Positions 18,082 through 27,201 of a stretch of 64,000 nucleotides of DNA are shown here, piece by piece. The translations under genes were made by a program, and so were the position numbers. Origin of the DNA: an uncultured Prevotellaceae bacterium (GTDB taxonomy: Bacteria; Bacteroidota; Bacteroidia; Bacteroidales; Bacteroidaceae); NCBI GenBank assembly GCA_900316285.1, contig ONCG01000003.1:62001-126000 (forward strand). The letters run 5' to 3'. Under the pieces are notes generated by a model. It saw only the letters and a list, made by a program, of their open reading frames with translations, did no database searches and was not told the origin of the DNA. Position 1 is the stretch's first letter, and every line of letters starts with the position of its first letter.

Positions 18082-19404
18082 CTATTTTAATTTGATCTTC
18101 TCTCCTTCTTTCAGTTGGGAGAAAATATCTTTGTTATTCATTTTTGCCAAGCTTGCAAACTTGATGCCAAAATTCTGAGAGATGCCATATAATGTATCAC
18201 CCTCGCGCACATGATAGAAATCCTGTGCTCCCGTGAACTTACTTTTCTTCTTAGCAATAAACACGATGTCGCCTTCATGAAAATCCTTTTCACTGGCAAC
18301 CTCATTGAACTCAAGAAGCTTCTCCTTCGGGATATCATACTTCATCGCGATGCTTGAAAGTGTCATTCCCGGATAGAGAATTGTGCATCGCACGTCGTTG
18401 ATATCCACGACGTAACGCTTCACGGCATTAACAACGACCTCCTCTTCTTCTGACACCTCATCTTCAGCAGCCTGACACGAGGCATCGAAAGTTGCTTTCT
18501 GCGTGGCCGTGGCCTTTCGGGTAATTACCACGGTTTTACCAGCCCTCAGCTTCACACCGCCATTGATATCGTACAGACGATACGAATCGATGAATCCGAT
18601 GAGCGCAGACGCATAGGTCGTAGCCGTGGCATAGCCTGCCTTCTGCAAACCAATGGCCCAGCCTCGGTAATCGTAGACACTCTTAGAGAAAAGGCTGCGA
18701 TAGCGGCTGTTGTTCTTGAGGAACAACGAGTGGTCGCGGAAAGACTCGGCAGCCGTGCTATACACTCTGAAGCGGCTTTTATTGGGTTCATCATCCCAAG
18801 CCTGATAGATAGGGCCCGTCCAACCACCGAATGCCTTAATGCCAAAGTGGTTGTTAGCATTGCGTGTTAGTCCACTCTTTCCTGCTCCCGACTCGAGAAT
18901 GCCTTGTGCCAACGTAATGGTGGCAGGCACACCATATTTCTTCTCTTGGTCGAGTGCAATGTCTTTGTATTTGTTGATGTAGTTAAGGATGTCAGAAGAC
19001 GACTGGGCCATCGATGCTGTTGCTGCAAAGATTGCCATTACGAACAAGAGCAGGAGCCGCTTGCTCAAACTCTCGAAAGCCAGCGTCGGCCGTTCCAGCA
19101 ACTGATAGTCGTAAGATGCATCAATACTGCTTTGCGAAGCACGCTGACTCCATCGGTAAACATCATCAATCTTCATTTCCGTAAAACTGTCAAGTTCTCC
19201 TGTTGGACTAAGGTACACCCATTGCTGAAAACTACTAACAGCATCTTTTGTGTCATCATCCAACAATCCCGTTTCGTCGATCACGTCCCATGTGCAATGC
19301 AGAAACGTGGTGATAGTATTCAGTTTGTGCTGAATATCTTGCAACCTTCGGGTATCGTAGGTGGTCAACTTCGGATAGATAGGGTTCTCGCTGTTATATT
19401 CCAT
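18082..19404 (-). CDS. Glucosaminidase (GH73-type) with two LysM domains, T6SS-linked
   Basis: 440 residues. Residues 1-105 form a small helical domain that resembles peptidoglycan-binding modules ('LLDDDTKDAVSSFQQWVY'). A hydrophobic anchor follows at 115-133 and a glucosaminidase domain at about 138-285, with the catalytic Glu171 in 'GILESGAGKSG' and 'NNHFGIK'. Two LysM repeats lie at about 330-380 and 392-440 ('REGDTLYGISQNFGIK'). It would cut the glycan strand between GlcNAc and MurNAc. The internal anchor puts domain 1 in the cytoplasm, an odd topology. In a T6SS unit the likely job is local wall opening for the trans-envelope channel, rather than being an injected effector, because there is no immunity gene beside it. 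Confidence 0.8.
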   Translation of the reverse strand: MEYNSENPIYPKLTTYDTRRLQDIQHKLNTITTFLHCTWDVIDETGLLDDDTKDAVSSFQQWVYLSPTGELDSFTEMKIDDVYRWSQRASQSSIDASYDYQLLERPTLAFESLSKRLLLLFVMAIFAATASMAQSSSDILNYINKYKDIALDQEKKYGVPATITLAQGILESGAGKSGLTRNANNHFGIKAFGGWTGPIYQAWDDEPNKSRFRVYSTAAESFRDHSLFLKNNSRYRSLFSKSVYDYRGWAIGLQKAGYATATTYASALIGFIDSYRLYDINGGVKLRAGKTVVITRKATATQKATFDASCQAAEDEVSEEEEVVVNAVKRYVVDINDVRCTILYPGMTLSSIAMKYDIPKEKLLEFNEVASEKDFHEGDIVFIAKKKSKFTGAQDFYHVREGDTLYGISQNFGIKFASLAKMNNKDIFSQLKEGEKIKLK

Positions 19405-19405
19405 G

Positions 19406-21193
19406 TCAATCTTCCAAGTTTTTCAGTGTAACAATGATAGGCATGGAGATGCAAGACTTATTTCGTATGCGTTGCTGCATCAAGGTATCGAACGACATCT
19501 GAACAGCATGCTCGTAATTGTTGCGATCCTTGAAAGAAATGTCGATGTAAATCCCTCGTTGCAGGCCCCTTTCTCCACCAGCACCCTCAACACTGATGTT
19601 GATAAAGATTCTGTTGAACTCCTCCCGACCATATTCGGCCATGATCTCTTTACGAAGGAAGGCTTCGATATCCATGCGAGTAAAGAGTCGGTCATTGGTC
19701 AAGGAGTAATAGCGCAGCAATTCGTAGCGTTCATCGGCAGAAGCTTTGTCGGCGCCACCCATGCCCGAAACAATCACCGATGCTTTCTGGTCGACACCTG
19801 GCAGGTTCTTGCACTCTATCAAATCGCCCACTCGCGGTGTATTGCCCGAAAAGCCTTTAGTGGTGATGAAACGTATGCTTGTATTTGTCGCTGCAGAAGA
19901 GTTATTCATGTTCTTCATGACATAGGTGCCACTGTCATACTTGAACTGCTGATTCTGTAAGCCCACACTCTTGCCTAACTTATTGATGGTTTCACGCAAC
20001 TTTTTCAGAACCTCACCATCCTTAATGCCATTATACTCGATGAAAGCATAATAGTCATCGATAAACCGGTTATAAAGGTTACGCACATCGCGATAGAGGT
20101 CACCATTGTTATAGCAATTGGCTTCGAAATCACGAACCAAGATATCATCACGATTCATAGAGAAGCCTTGCCGGTTGGAAGCCGTACTGGTTTCCAGAAT
20201 ATCCAAGAAGAACGAATTGTCGTCTCCCTGCAACTTAGCAACCGGTTGAGCCTGAGTCAGCATGACGGTGTTCACATCGATATTCGTCACCGGCAACACT
20301 CCCAGCATCACTGAGCAATCGTCGGGAACAACATATCCTTCCGGAAAATCGAGACGAAGCCAGATGGTGTTTTGCTTGAAGAGATCGAGTGTTTCATTCT
20401 CCAGCCACTGCTGGAACACACGAGGATAGGCACGAGGCTTATACATATCTCTGTCCTTGGTGTCATCGGTCAGATAAAGCAGTGCGGTATTCGACATATT
20501 GAGAAGGCTCTCTTTCCAGTTCTCTACAAAAGAGAAGAAATTACCCGACACCTGTTGGGAGTCGAAGGGATCTGCCATTTCAATCTTCTCCAATTCCGAC
20601 ATCGGAGCAAAGTCGATCTCGGTGCAGTCGGCACCCACATAGACATGTTCCGGCACTACGCCATTGGTGCCACGAAGCATCAGGGAAAGTCCTTTCAGAC
20701 AGTTCACCTCCAACGGAGATAAGATGCCGACCCAGAGTCGATTCGTCCGATCAAGATTCACACTCACTGTACCTCCCGGATAACGCATCTGCCGATGATT
20801 CAGCAGATACATTCCGCTATGGGGCAACAACGTGGTGTTGAAGATGGGGATAAAACTCAACTGTTCATCCTTTGCCGGCGATTTATAAACGAACGATGCA
20901 CCCGACTCCACAAAATACAGATTATCATTGTCTGCTTTCAGAGTGGGTTTTACCAGGCAGATAGCCGGCATGGCATTTACGTTCTTGCGCGGAATAAAGT
21001 CGGTGCAGAAACGCTCCACAATACGCTGCAGCGTTCCATCGACATAATCCTGTATCTTGGAAGTTTCGCTCACCAAGGCCACAAGCATAATCTTCGCCAT
21101 CGGGTCGAGTTGATAAATGTCGACCGCCTCAGGCAATATCTGCTGCATGGTTTCTATAGCCTCGTTGATCCTTTTCTCTAAATCTACATCCAT
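19406..21193 (-). CDS. tssF: T6SS baseplate subunit TssF
   Basis: 595 residues, cytoplasmic. The N-terminus 'ILPEAVDIYQLDPMAKIMLVALVSE' (core: EAVDIYQLDPMAKIML) and 'RFCTDFIPRKNVNAMPA' match the TssF/VasA signature region, followed by long beta-rich stretches and a C-terminal 'RYELLRYYSLTNDRLFTRMDIE'-type segment. TssF with TssG, E and K forms the baseplate wedges that hold the VgrG tip. It abuts the glucosaminidase start by 1 bp and lies 6 bp after tssE, in the usual T6SS baseplate order K-E-F. Confidence 0.88.
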   Translation of the reverse strand: MDVDLEKRINEAIETMQQILPEAVDIYQLDPMAKIMLVALVSETSKIQDYVDGTLQRIVERFCTDFIPRKNVNAMPAICLVKPTLKADNDNLYFVESGASFVYKSPAKDEQLSFIPIFNTTLLPHSGMYLLNHRQMRYPGGTVSVNLDRTNRLWVGILSPLEVNCLKGLSLMLRGTNGVVPEHVYVGADCTEIDFAPMSELEKIEMADPFDSQQVSGNFFSFVENWKESLLNMSNTALLYLTDDTKDRDMYKPRAYPRVFQQWLENETLDLFKQNTIWLRLDFPEGYVVPDDCSVMLGVLPVTNIDVNTVMLTQAQPVAKLQGDDNSFFLDILETSTASNRQGFSMNRDDILVRDFEANCYNNGDLYRDVRNLYNRFIDDYYAFIEYNGIKDGEVLKKLRETINKLGKSVGLQNQQFKYDSGTYVMKNMNNSSAATNTSIRFITTKGFSGNTPRVGDLIECKNLPGVDQKASVIVSGMGGADKASADERYELLRYYSLTNDRLFTRMDIEAFLRKEIMAEYGREEFNRIFINISVEGAGGERGLQRGIYIDISFKDRNNYEHAVQMSFDTLMQQRIRNKSCISMPIIVTLKNLED

Positions 21194-21199
21194 GTTTGA

Positions 21200-21694
21200 T
21201 TATATTTGTCGTTTTACCGTGGGCTCCACCAGGAATACCACGACTTTGCGATAAGGACGAAGGACGCCTAACCCATCGTCGATGCCACCTTCAACAATCA
21301 CATTCACCACATACTTCGATGCCACTCGCCGACGACGACGCTGCTTTTGAGCAGCGGCATCAAGCTCGATACTCACCACGACATTCTTCAGCATCGGCTC
21401 GTAGGTAGCCAGACTTTGCTTAATGCTATCCTCACACTCCTTCTTAGTGATTTCGTTATAGAGGCTGCCAGATGATTTCGTACCTTGGCTGGCATTAAAC
21501 TCTCGGTAATGCACATTCGAGAACTCATGATTCCAATACTCAAAGCCGAAATCGGGGTCGGCCTCAAAGTCACCACGGGGAGTGAAGACGATGAGTTCAA
21601 CCAGATTATCGAGCATCTGCAGGCGGTCCTCAATATCGCGCCTGATCTTTGTACCCGAATCTGCGAACTGTAATGGTGTGCTAACGAATCTCAT
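21200..21694 (-). CDS. tssE: T6SS baseplate protein TssE (gp25-like)
   Basis: 164 residues, in the gp25/lysozyme-like baseplate family. Visible: 'RRDIEDRLQMLDNLVELI' , 'FTPRGDFEADPDFGFEYWNHEF' (core: GDFEADPDFGFEYW), and 'CEDSIKQSLATYEPML', which corresponds to the conserved ExSI/I.....EPRL region. TssE initiates sheath polymerisation on the baseplate. Its start overlaps the tssK stop by 4 bp (ATGA arrangement), implying translational coupling. Confidence 0.88.
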   Translation of the reverse strand: MRFVSTPLQFADSGTKIRRDIEDRLQMLDNLVELIVFTPRGDFEADPDFGFEYWNHEFSNVHYREFNASQGTKSSGSLYNEITKKECEDSIKQSLATYEPMLKNVVVSIELDAAAQKQRRRRRVASKYVVNVIVEGGIDDGLGVLRPYRKVVVFLVEPTVKRQI

Positions 21695-22689
21695 ATTTGC
21701 TTACCATCCCAGAAACGACGGGGGTCTGGCTTGGGAGGTTCTGGTTTAGGTTCTGGTTTGGGCTCTGGCTGTGGTGGTGCCGGTGGCTCCTCTTGCTTCA
21801 GCAAACTGAACTTGTCTATTTTCTCATTAATAGCATAGCACATGCCCAATCCTTGCTTTGTACGAAGATAGGCTATACGATAGTTGAAGGGACATCTGGA
21901 ATAATTTCTGAAGACATCAGCCTCTTCCAAAGAGAGAACCTGGTCGAGATCGCACGCACATGTGAAGGCTGCAACTACACGTTGTACGCACGAGAGCAGT
22001 TGCTGTGGCGTCATGACATCCTGCTCAGTACTGGCAGTAATCAACATCTGCTGAACCACTGGCCAATAAATGCTGATAGCATCATGTGCTCCGGTATCAA
22101 GCTGCTTGCTGGACTTTTCATCTATGCTGCGCATCAGCGAGATGAATTGTCCGTGGAGCTCCATGAATTTGCTGTGAGCAGAGATGCACAGGCAGGGAGG
22201 AACGAAGTTTACATTGTCTTCCCGCCATCCATCATCATAGACTATGCGGCCAATAGGTACAGAATGGCTGTCAATGGCCTTGTCTGGTCCAATCAGAGCA
22301 AATGTATAGTTGGGCTCCATGCGCTCTTCGGCACTCTCCTTCCAGCTGTCAGGATCTGCAATGATAATCAAGAAGTATTCCTTTGCATCTTCGTTGTTTG
22401 GAATCTGGACACGCGTGTCAAACGTATTGGAGTATTGAGTGTCAAATTGGACATCAATAATATCGCCAGAACCTGTAACGGCCAAACACGACAATGCCTC
22501 AACCTCAACAAATCCTCTGGTGATGCTCAACGATAACTGAAACGGGCGGGTAGGTGTGAAAAGACCGAAACGGCCACCTGCAGCCACGGCAACAGCCTGA
22601 CCAACTGATTCCGCCATATATTTATCGGCGGCGAGCAGCACCTCATCGGTGAGGCGCATGCCTTTCTTCCAATTGATTCTCTTCGACAT
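21691..22689 (-). CDS. tssK: T6SS baseplate-to-membrane adaptor TssK
   Basis: 332 residues. The family hallmark at the N-terminus reads 'INWKKGMRLTDEVLLAAD', the shape of the TssK/VasE start. An Ala/Gly and beta-rich shoulder follows, then the neck and head region. The C-terminal 30 residues are Pro/Glu/Lys-rich (PEPKPEPKPEPPKPDPR) and probably disordered. In other systems TssK connects the baseplate to the TssJLM or TssNOPQR membrane complex. Here no such complex is recognisable, which makes the TssK partner an open question. It is shorter than proteobacterial TssK (about 440) but in the Bacteroidota range. Confidence 0.88.
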   Translation of the reverse strand: MSKRINWKKGMRLTDEVLLAADKYMAESVGQAVAVAAGGRFGLFTPTRPFQLSLSITRGFVEVEALSCLAVTGSGDIIDVQFDTQYSNTFDTRVQIPNNEDAKEYFLIIIADPDSWKESAEERMEPNYTFALIGPDKAIDSHSVPIGRIVYDDGWREDNVNFVPPCLCISAHSKFMELHGQFISLMRSIDEKSSKQLDTGAHDAISIYWPVVQQMLITASTEQDVMTPQQLLSCVQRVVAAFTCACDLDQVLSLEEADVFRNYSRCPFNYRIAYLRTKQGLGMCYAINEKIDKFSLLKQEEPPAPPQPEPKPEPKPEPPKPDPRRFWDGKQI

Positions 22690-22699
22690 AATTTATGTT

Positions 22700-23593
22700 T
22701 TATATATTTGTATTATAATTAAGATAGTTGTAGATTTTCTCATCATTTAGACGCAGCGGCGGATAATCTTGAGTGATATGGAACACCAACTCGTCTTCAA
22801 CAAAAAGGAAATAGTCGCGAAGAAATACACGCAGTTCTTCCATCTCATCAATAAACGTCAGGAATTTCTCGTTGCATTCCTCGTCAGACCAATAACTGAT
22901 ACTAAAGACCGTGACTTTCTCATTATAGCTGTCACCCACATAACTGTCACCCAAAACAGCATCGACCTGGTTATCATAGCGAGGATGCTCATCTCTGAAT
23001 TTGCCCACTGCATGTTTGACTTCTACCCGGAGGCCCTCTTCGAGTAATACCTTTCGGAGTAAGAAGGTAAGCAAGGAGCGGTTGCCACGGATATACTTGC
23101 ACTGAGGCAAGAAAGGAACGAACTGACAGATAAACCGATTTGCACGTTGCTTCTCTGTCAGCCGGTCGCCTAGAACCTGCTGCATGACTACATCGCCACG
23201 AGTGAATTCTTCGATTTGTTTCCTAACATTTGCCCGCAGATGGAAGAGCAATACGTCAATGGGAGAGAAAAACCTGAAAGCATCAGTAGCCTCCTGCTCC
23301 TGCTTGTCTACTTCGTCATGAAAGGCTTCACTCTCATTGTTGACGGGCAGGTTGTCAAAACGGTCGATAGGATGGAACATGTACTCCGGCAACGAGTTGT
23401 AGATACTCATACGACCAAGAGTGGCATGAACGGCTTCTTTGTCGACCATGTCTTCCACTTCAATAATATCGCGATAGGAATTGCGTTTATGCAATCCTTG
23501 GAACGATATTCTGAACTTTCCTTCCGGAAAGTAGTTCAGAAGCAGTTCTGCATTGATGTCAGGTGGTAGAGAATAGGGCATGATTGTTGACAA
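22700..23593 (-). CDS. tssG: T6SS baseplate subunit TssG
   Basis: 297 residues with no membrane segment. Divergent from proteobacterial TssG. Recognised by position between tssK and the ThiF gene and by 'FRFFSPIDVLLFHLRANVRKQI' (core FRFFSPIDVLLFHLRANV), then a small beta-rich C-terminal domain ('FSISYWSDEECNEKFL'). TssG forms a heterotrimer with two TssF in each baseplate wedge. It is 10 bp upstream of tssK and 5 bp downstream of the E1-like gene. Confidence 0.75.
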   Translation of the reverse strand: MSTIMPYSLPPDINAELLLNYFPEGKFRISFQGLHKRNSYRDIIEVEDMVDKEAVHATLGRMSIYNSLPEYMFHPIDRFDNLPVNNESEAFHDEVDKQEQEATDAFRFFSPIDVLLFHLRANVRKQIEEFTRGDVVMQQVLGDRLTEKQRANRFICQFVPFLPQCKYIRGNRSLLTFLLRKVLLEEGLRVEVKHAVGKFRDEHPRYDNQVDAVLGDSYVGDSYNEKVTVFSISYWSDEECNEKFLTFIDEMEELRVFLRDYFLFVEDELVFHITQDYPPLRLNDEKIYNYLNYNTNI

Positions 23594-23598
23594 TAGCT

Positions 23599-24807
23599 TT
23601 AATAACGATCAGCCGAGAGTTCCACATAGGATACTCCATTCTCAGTGGATACCTGAAGAACATCGAATGCGGGAATACCAATTTGCTGAAGTGTCATCGT
23701 CTTGTATGGGAAACTACAGTCAATATTCTCATAGAAGTGCTTGTGAATGAGGGTTCGATAGCTCAGTTGTCGCAGTTCCTTATTCTTCTTGATGTAGTTA
23801 TCAAGTTTCGATTCAGGAATCATCACCTCAAACTCCTTCTGTGGATAATCGGTAGCAATCACATCAATGAACTTATTATTGCACATGTTTATCTCCACAT
23901 TCTCCACATTCAGTATCTTCTTTAACGCTTCCAGGACATTTTCAACTGTCATCGATGCAGATAGTTCTTCGGCAGCAATGACACCGGTCCATTGCTCATG
24001 AGCAGCACAGGTGTTCTTCCATGATGAAATCTTATAAATATTCATCGCGTTCGTCATACCCTCATACCTAAGCATTCTGCCTTGAAGCGTCTTGAACGGA
24101 GTAACTTCTCTCTTATCGTCACCTTCGTCAGGATTCTCAATATGAATAATTTTCATCGCCTCCTGAACTTGTAAAGCACCAACGATAGAGGCACTGATTG
24201 GCGTGGTTGCCACACGGCCTTTCGCCGTTTGGGAACGCACGACATCAGCGCATCCGGTGCGAAGCATGATGTGATTGAACTCATCGCGCGACAGACCGCA
24301 CTCATAGCAATTCACACCAGGAACATATACCTTCACGGCTCCAGTCAGATTCTCGATACTGCCATCGATCCAACTCTTGCCGGCACGCATACAAAGACGA
24401 TTCAGTTGATAACGGGCAATACGGCTATCTAGACAACCTATCACCACATCAACAGAGCGATACAAGCCAAAACCAACATCAGAGAAGAGATTGCCAACGA
24501 TGGGTACCACTTCTATCTGCGGGTTTATCTCACTGGCACGCTTAGCAACAATCTCTGCCTTATAAGCATGATTGTAAGCATCTTCTTCACGGAAGAGCAC
24601 CGAGCGGGTAAGGTTTGACAGTTCAATCTTGTCAAAATCAACCACATAGATGTGACCGACGCCAAAAAGTGCCAAATTCTTTACCACCTCATTACCTAGA
24701 GCTCCACAACCGGCAACGAGAACGCGGGCATTCTTAACCCTGTCTTTTTTGAACCAGGAGAGTAGCGTGAACACGCCCTCTCCCCATTCATATTTTTCCT
24801 TTTCCAT
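23599..24807 (-). CDS. E1-like ubiquitin/ThiF-type activating enzyme (T6SS-linked)
   Basis: 402 residues. The Rossmann adenylation core has GCGALG at 33-38, 'VVDFDKIELSNLTRS' with Asp57/Asn65/Arg68, Lys83, and 'CLDSRIAR' (Asp127), all expected for ATP-dependent adenylation of a Ubl C-terminus. Likely zinc ligands are C167/C170 and C257/H260. C186 ('LRTGCADVV') is the best candidate for thioester formation. The usual Cys region before 'SIVGALQVQEAMK' is replaced by 'KGRVATTPISA'. Residues about 290-402 form a separate domain ending 'MTLQQIGIPAFDVLQVS', like a beta-grasp ubiquitin-fold domain that would present the E2. It is surrounded by tssG and the RING-VWA gene with 5-6 bp gaps, so it is an integral member of the unit. 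Confidence 0.85.
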   Translation of the reverse strand: MEKEKYEWGEGVFTLLSWFKKDRVKNARVLVAGCGALGNEVVKNLALFGVGHIYVVDFDKIELSNLTRSVLFREEDAYNHAYKAEIVAKRASEINPQIEVVPIVGNLFSDVGFGLYRSVDVVIGCLDSRIARYQLNRLCMRAGKSWIDGSIENLTGAVKVYVPGVNCYECGLSRDEFNHIMLRTGCADVVRSQTAKGRVATTPISASIVGALQVQEAMKIIHIENPDEGDDKREVTPFKTLQGRMLRYEGMTNAMNIYKISSWKNTCAAHEQWTGVIAAEELSASMTVENVLEALKKILNVENVEINMCNNKFIDVIATDYPQKEFEVMIPESKLDNYIKKNKELRQLSYRTLIHKHFYENIDCSFPYKTMTLQQIGIPAFDVLQVSTENGVSYVELSADRY

Positions 24808-24813
24808 GCCTGA

Positions 24814-27198
24814 TCAAGATTCTACATACTCGAAAGTTGTATCTCCGATAGAGAACGTGTCGCCATTACTAAGAACCACCTGCTTGTTGGCGGGCAAAGT
24901 AGTACGGACATTAAAAACGACACCTTCAGCAAGAGGACTCAACATAGGCAGCGAACGAACCTTGTCGATATATAATTGCACATGCTTGTCGGCCACCTTG
25001 TTGGCTTTCTCCCAGTTCATCTGGATTTCACACTCATTGGTTTTACCAATGGTTACCTTGTTTCCACCACCTGTAGCATTCATCCACTTATGGATTGGAA
25101 TGCGCTGACCAGCCTTCATTCCATTCTTGATAACGAGGAAGTAACGCTCAGCAAGCATTCGAACCGTTACCAATGATGCTCCAAGGCCGCCACCATAGAT
25201 AATAAAGTCGAGCAACATGTTCAACCATCCCATATTAGAACTGATGACACCTCCAAAGTACAAGACGATGAAACCAATAATTGCAGCAATGCCTCCACCG
25301 ATGAGGGCACTCTTTGTCGGGATTGAGGACTTAATGGTTAGACTCAGCACCATACATATTGAGAACAATATGTAAGCCGGGAGCGAGCAATACCAAGGAA
25401 CATAAGTCGTACCAACAGCCGAAAGCAATAGGCAGAAAAGAATGCCACCCACTAACATTGCCAGGAATCCAATCAGACCAGACAATAGCGAAAGGCCGAA
25501 TATCTTCATGTAGACTTTTGCATCCTTTTTCCTGTACTCGTCATTATAACGGAATACTAGTGAGAGGAAGAATCCCAGCAACAAGCCAACTGTCAACAGA
25601 GCAGAAACTTTCGCTCCGCAATCAGTAAGCATACCAGATTTCAGATCATCGTTGAGGTAGAAGGTATTGGCAATAGCCTTACCCAGTCCACTAAACATTC
25701 CACGACCCGTCAGTTCGAAAACGATCCAGCTAACCAAACCAGCTACGACACCAGCCAAAGTCTGATAAGTATCGCGCAGCGATGCCGGACTGAACATTTC
25801 CTTGGTGTCAATATGAGCTTGTATTCCTTCCTTACAGTTCTGACCATATTCCACGCACTTGTAGCCATTCTGTTGCCAGCAGCCCACATGCATGATATGC
25901 TTACATCTCATCACAACCATCTGTCCTGGCTGAATGTCCTGACGGCAATAGTGACATATGCGGCGTGTGACACCCTCTTCTGGCTGATAGGGCTTATAGT
26001 ATTTCGAAGCAAATCTCTTCGAATTAATAAACGGAATGAGCACCTTCATGATAAAGAAGAAAAAGGCAAATGTCAACAATGCAACCAGAAGGGCCACCAA
26101 GAACTTGGTGATTGAGTCACCAGTGCTTTCTTCATGAACAGGCCAAGGTGTTTCAGCAGAACCTATAGAATACTCACCTGTACCGGCTTCATTGCCTTTC
26201 CACTCTGCAACATATTCTACACGACCAGTGTAAGCCTTATTCTCTGTTGCCTTATAGGTGAATGCGAAATCGTACATGGCATCCTTCACCACCTCTTGGA
26301 AATTGCTAAGTACATTGCTGATATCTGCCGACGGACGATAGGCACCCTGGCGATCTACAAGGACCTGACCTTCAGCATCTCGCGGAGCTGAAACGCCCTG
26401 TAGCGTGAGCTCAACATTTTCGTCGACACCCTCTCCTGTATAATAGAAAGCAAACACCTTCGGTACCAGATGAGCAGCATTTGACTGATAATCGGTAACC
26501 TCGACAAACGAGATCTGCTCATCCTCTGGACGCATATTACCTTCAGTGAAAATGAAAAGCAGATTCTTGTCTTTTGCCTGCATGGCCCGCTTGTTGATGC
26601 TTACGTTCTTAACATAACCACCCTTTGTACGCACGGCATCTTCCAATTCAGCTTTTTCATTGCTGAACTCAACTAATTTTGAATAAAGGGCACCATAGAA
26701 GAATTTCTTGTCAGAATGGTTCATGAACTTGTCCTTGACACCAGCCAGGTTCTTTTTCGTAACCAACTGACTAGAACTCACATCCTCACCAAAGAACGAC
26801 AAGAACACACAACTATCGGGCGCACTTTCAACCAGTTTGCAGAATGCCTCATAGATTTGCCCCTTTCCTGCCTCAGGAATACTGAGGTCTACAAGCACCG
26901 AGATGGTGAAGTCGCTTGGAATACGCTGACCGGAGCTCAATGAGGTAATCTGACGGCGATCCAAAGGAATGGCCACACCATCCTCATTGATGACCAAATG
27001 TTTCTCCAGCTGACTGGCAGTGACATCATTGCAAGGTTTGCCGTTGCTGTCGAGAATCTTTAAAAACAGCGTCACACTATCCTTACCTGCGCCATATTCG
27101 TACTTCTTATCACAAAACTGTACTTTTGAAACATCTTGTGCACTGGCATTCAATGCAAATGCCACAAAGACTATTATTGCTAAAATATTCCGCTTCAT
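24814..27198 (-). CDS. Secreted VWA - TM - RING-like finger - multi-TM - FHA protein
   Basis: 794 residues. Signal peptide 1-20; VWA-like domain about 30-310 on the periplasmic side, with a MIDAS-like 'VLVDLSIPE' at 101-109; TM at 365-387. A RING-like zinc finger follows with C415, C418, C432, H434, H437, C440, C448 and C455 (C-x2-C-x13-C-x-H-x2-H-x2-C-x7-C-x6-C). Then come about five to six TM helices (about 470-685) and a C-terminal FHA domain ('VTIGKTNECEIQMNWEKA', 'SNGDTFSIGDTTFEYV'). The eight-ligand core fits RING-H2 except for a wider last pair. RING fingers recruit E2 enzymes; FHA binds phosphothreonine. Flanking genes encode E1 and JAMM proteins, so an E3-like, kinase-gated role is the natural inference. 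VWA and membrane parts could also build the T6SS envelope complex. Confidence 0.85.
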   Translation of the reverse strand: MKRNILAIIVFVAFALNASAQDVSKVQFCDKKYEYGAGKDSVTLFLKILDSNGKPCNDVTASQLEKHLVINEDGVAIPLDRRQITSLSSGQRIPSDFTISVLVDLSIPEAGKGQIYEAFCKLVESAPDSCVFLSFFGEDVSSSQLVTKKNLAGVKDKFMNHSDKKFFYGALYSKLVEFSNEKAELEDAVRTKGGYVKNVSINKRAMQAKDKNLLFIFTEGNMRPEDEQISFVEVTDYQSNAAHLVPKVFAFYYTGEGVDENVELTLQGVSAPRDAEGQVLVDRQGAYRPSADISNVLSNFQEVVKDAMYDFAFTYKATENKAYTGRVEYVAEWKGNEAGTGEYSIGSAETPWPVHEESTGDSITKFLVALLVALLTFAFFFFIMKVLIPFINSKRFASKYYKPYQPEEGVTRRICHYCRQDIQPGQMVVMRCKHIMHVGCWQQNGYKCVEYGQNCKEGIQAHIDTKEMFSPASLRDTYQTLAGVVAGLVSWIVFELTGRGMFSGLGKAIANTFYLNDDLKSGMLTDCGAKVSALLTVGLLLGFFLSLVFRYNDEYRKKDAKVYMKIFGLSLLSGLIGFLAMLVGGILFCLLLSAVGTTYVPWYCSLPAYILFSICMVLSLTIKSSIPTKSALIGGGIAAIIGFIVLYFGGVISSNMGWLNMLLDFIIYGGGLGASLVTVRMLAERYFLVIKNGMKAGQRIPIHKWMNATGGGNKVTIGKTNECEIQMNWEKANKVADKHVQLYIDKVRSLPMLSPLAEGVVFNVRTTLPANKQVVLSNGDTFSIGDTTFEYVES

Positions 27199-27201
27199 AT
27201 C

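Noticed and set aside
18082-19404. Injected T6SS peptidoglycan effector
   Set aside because: LysM repeats, internal anchor and lack of an adjacent immunity gene fit a structural wall-cutting enzyme better, although an effector role is not excluded.
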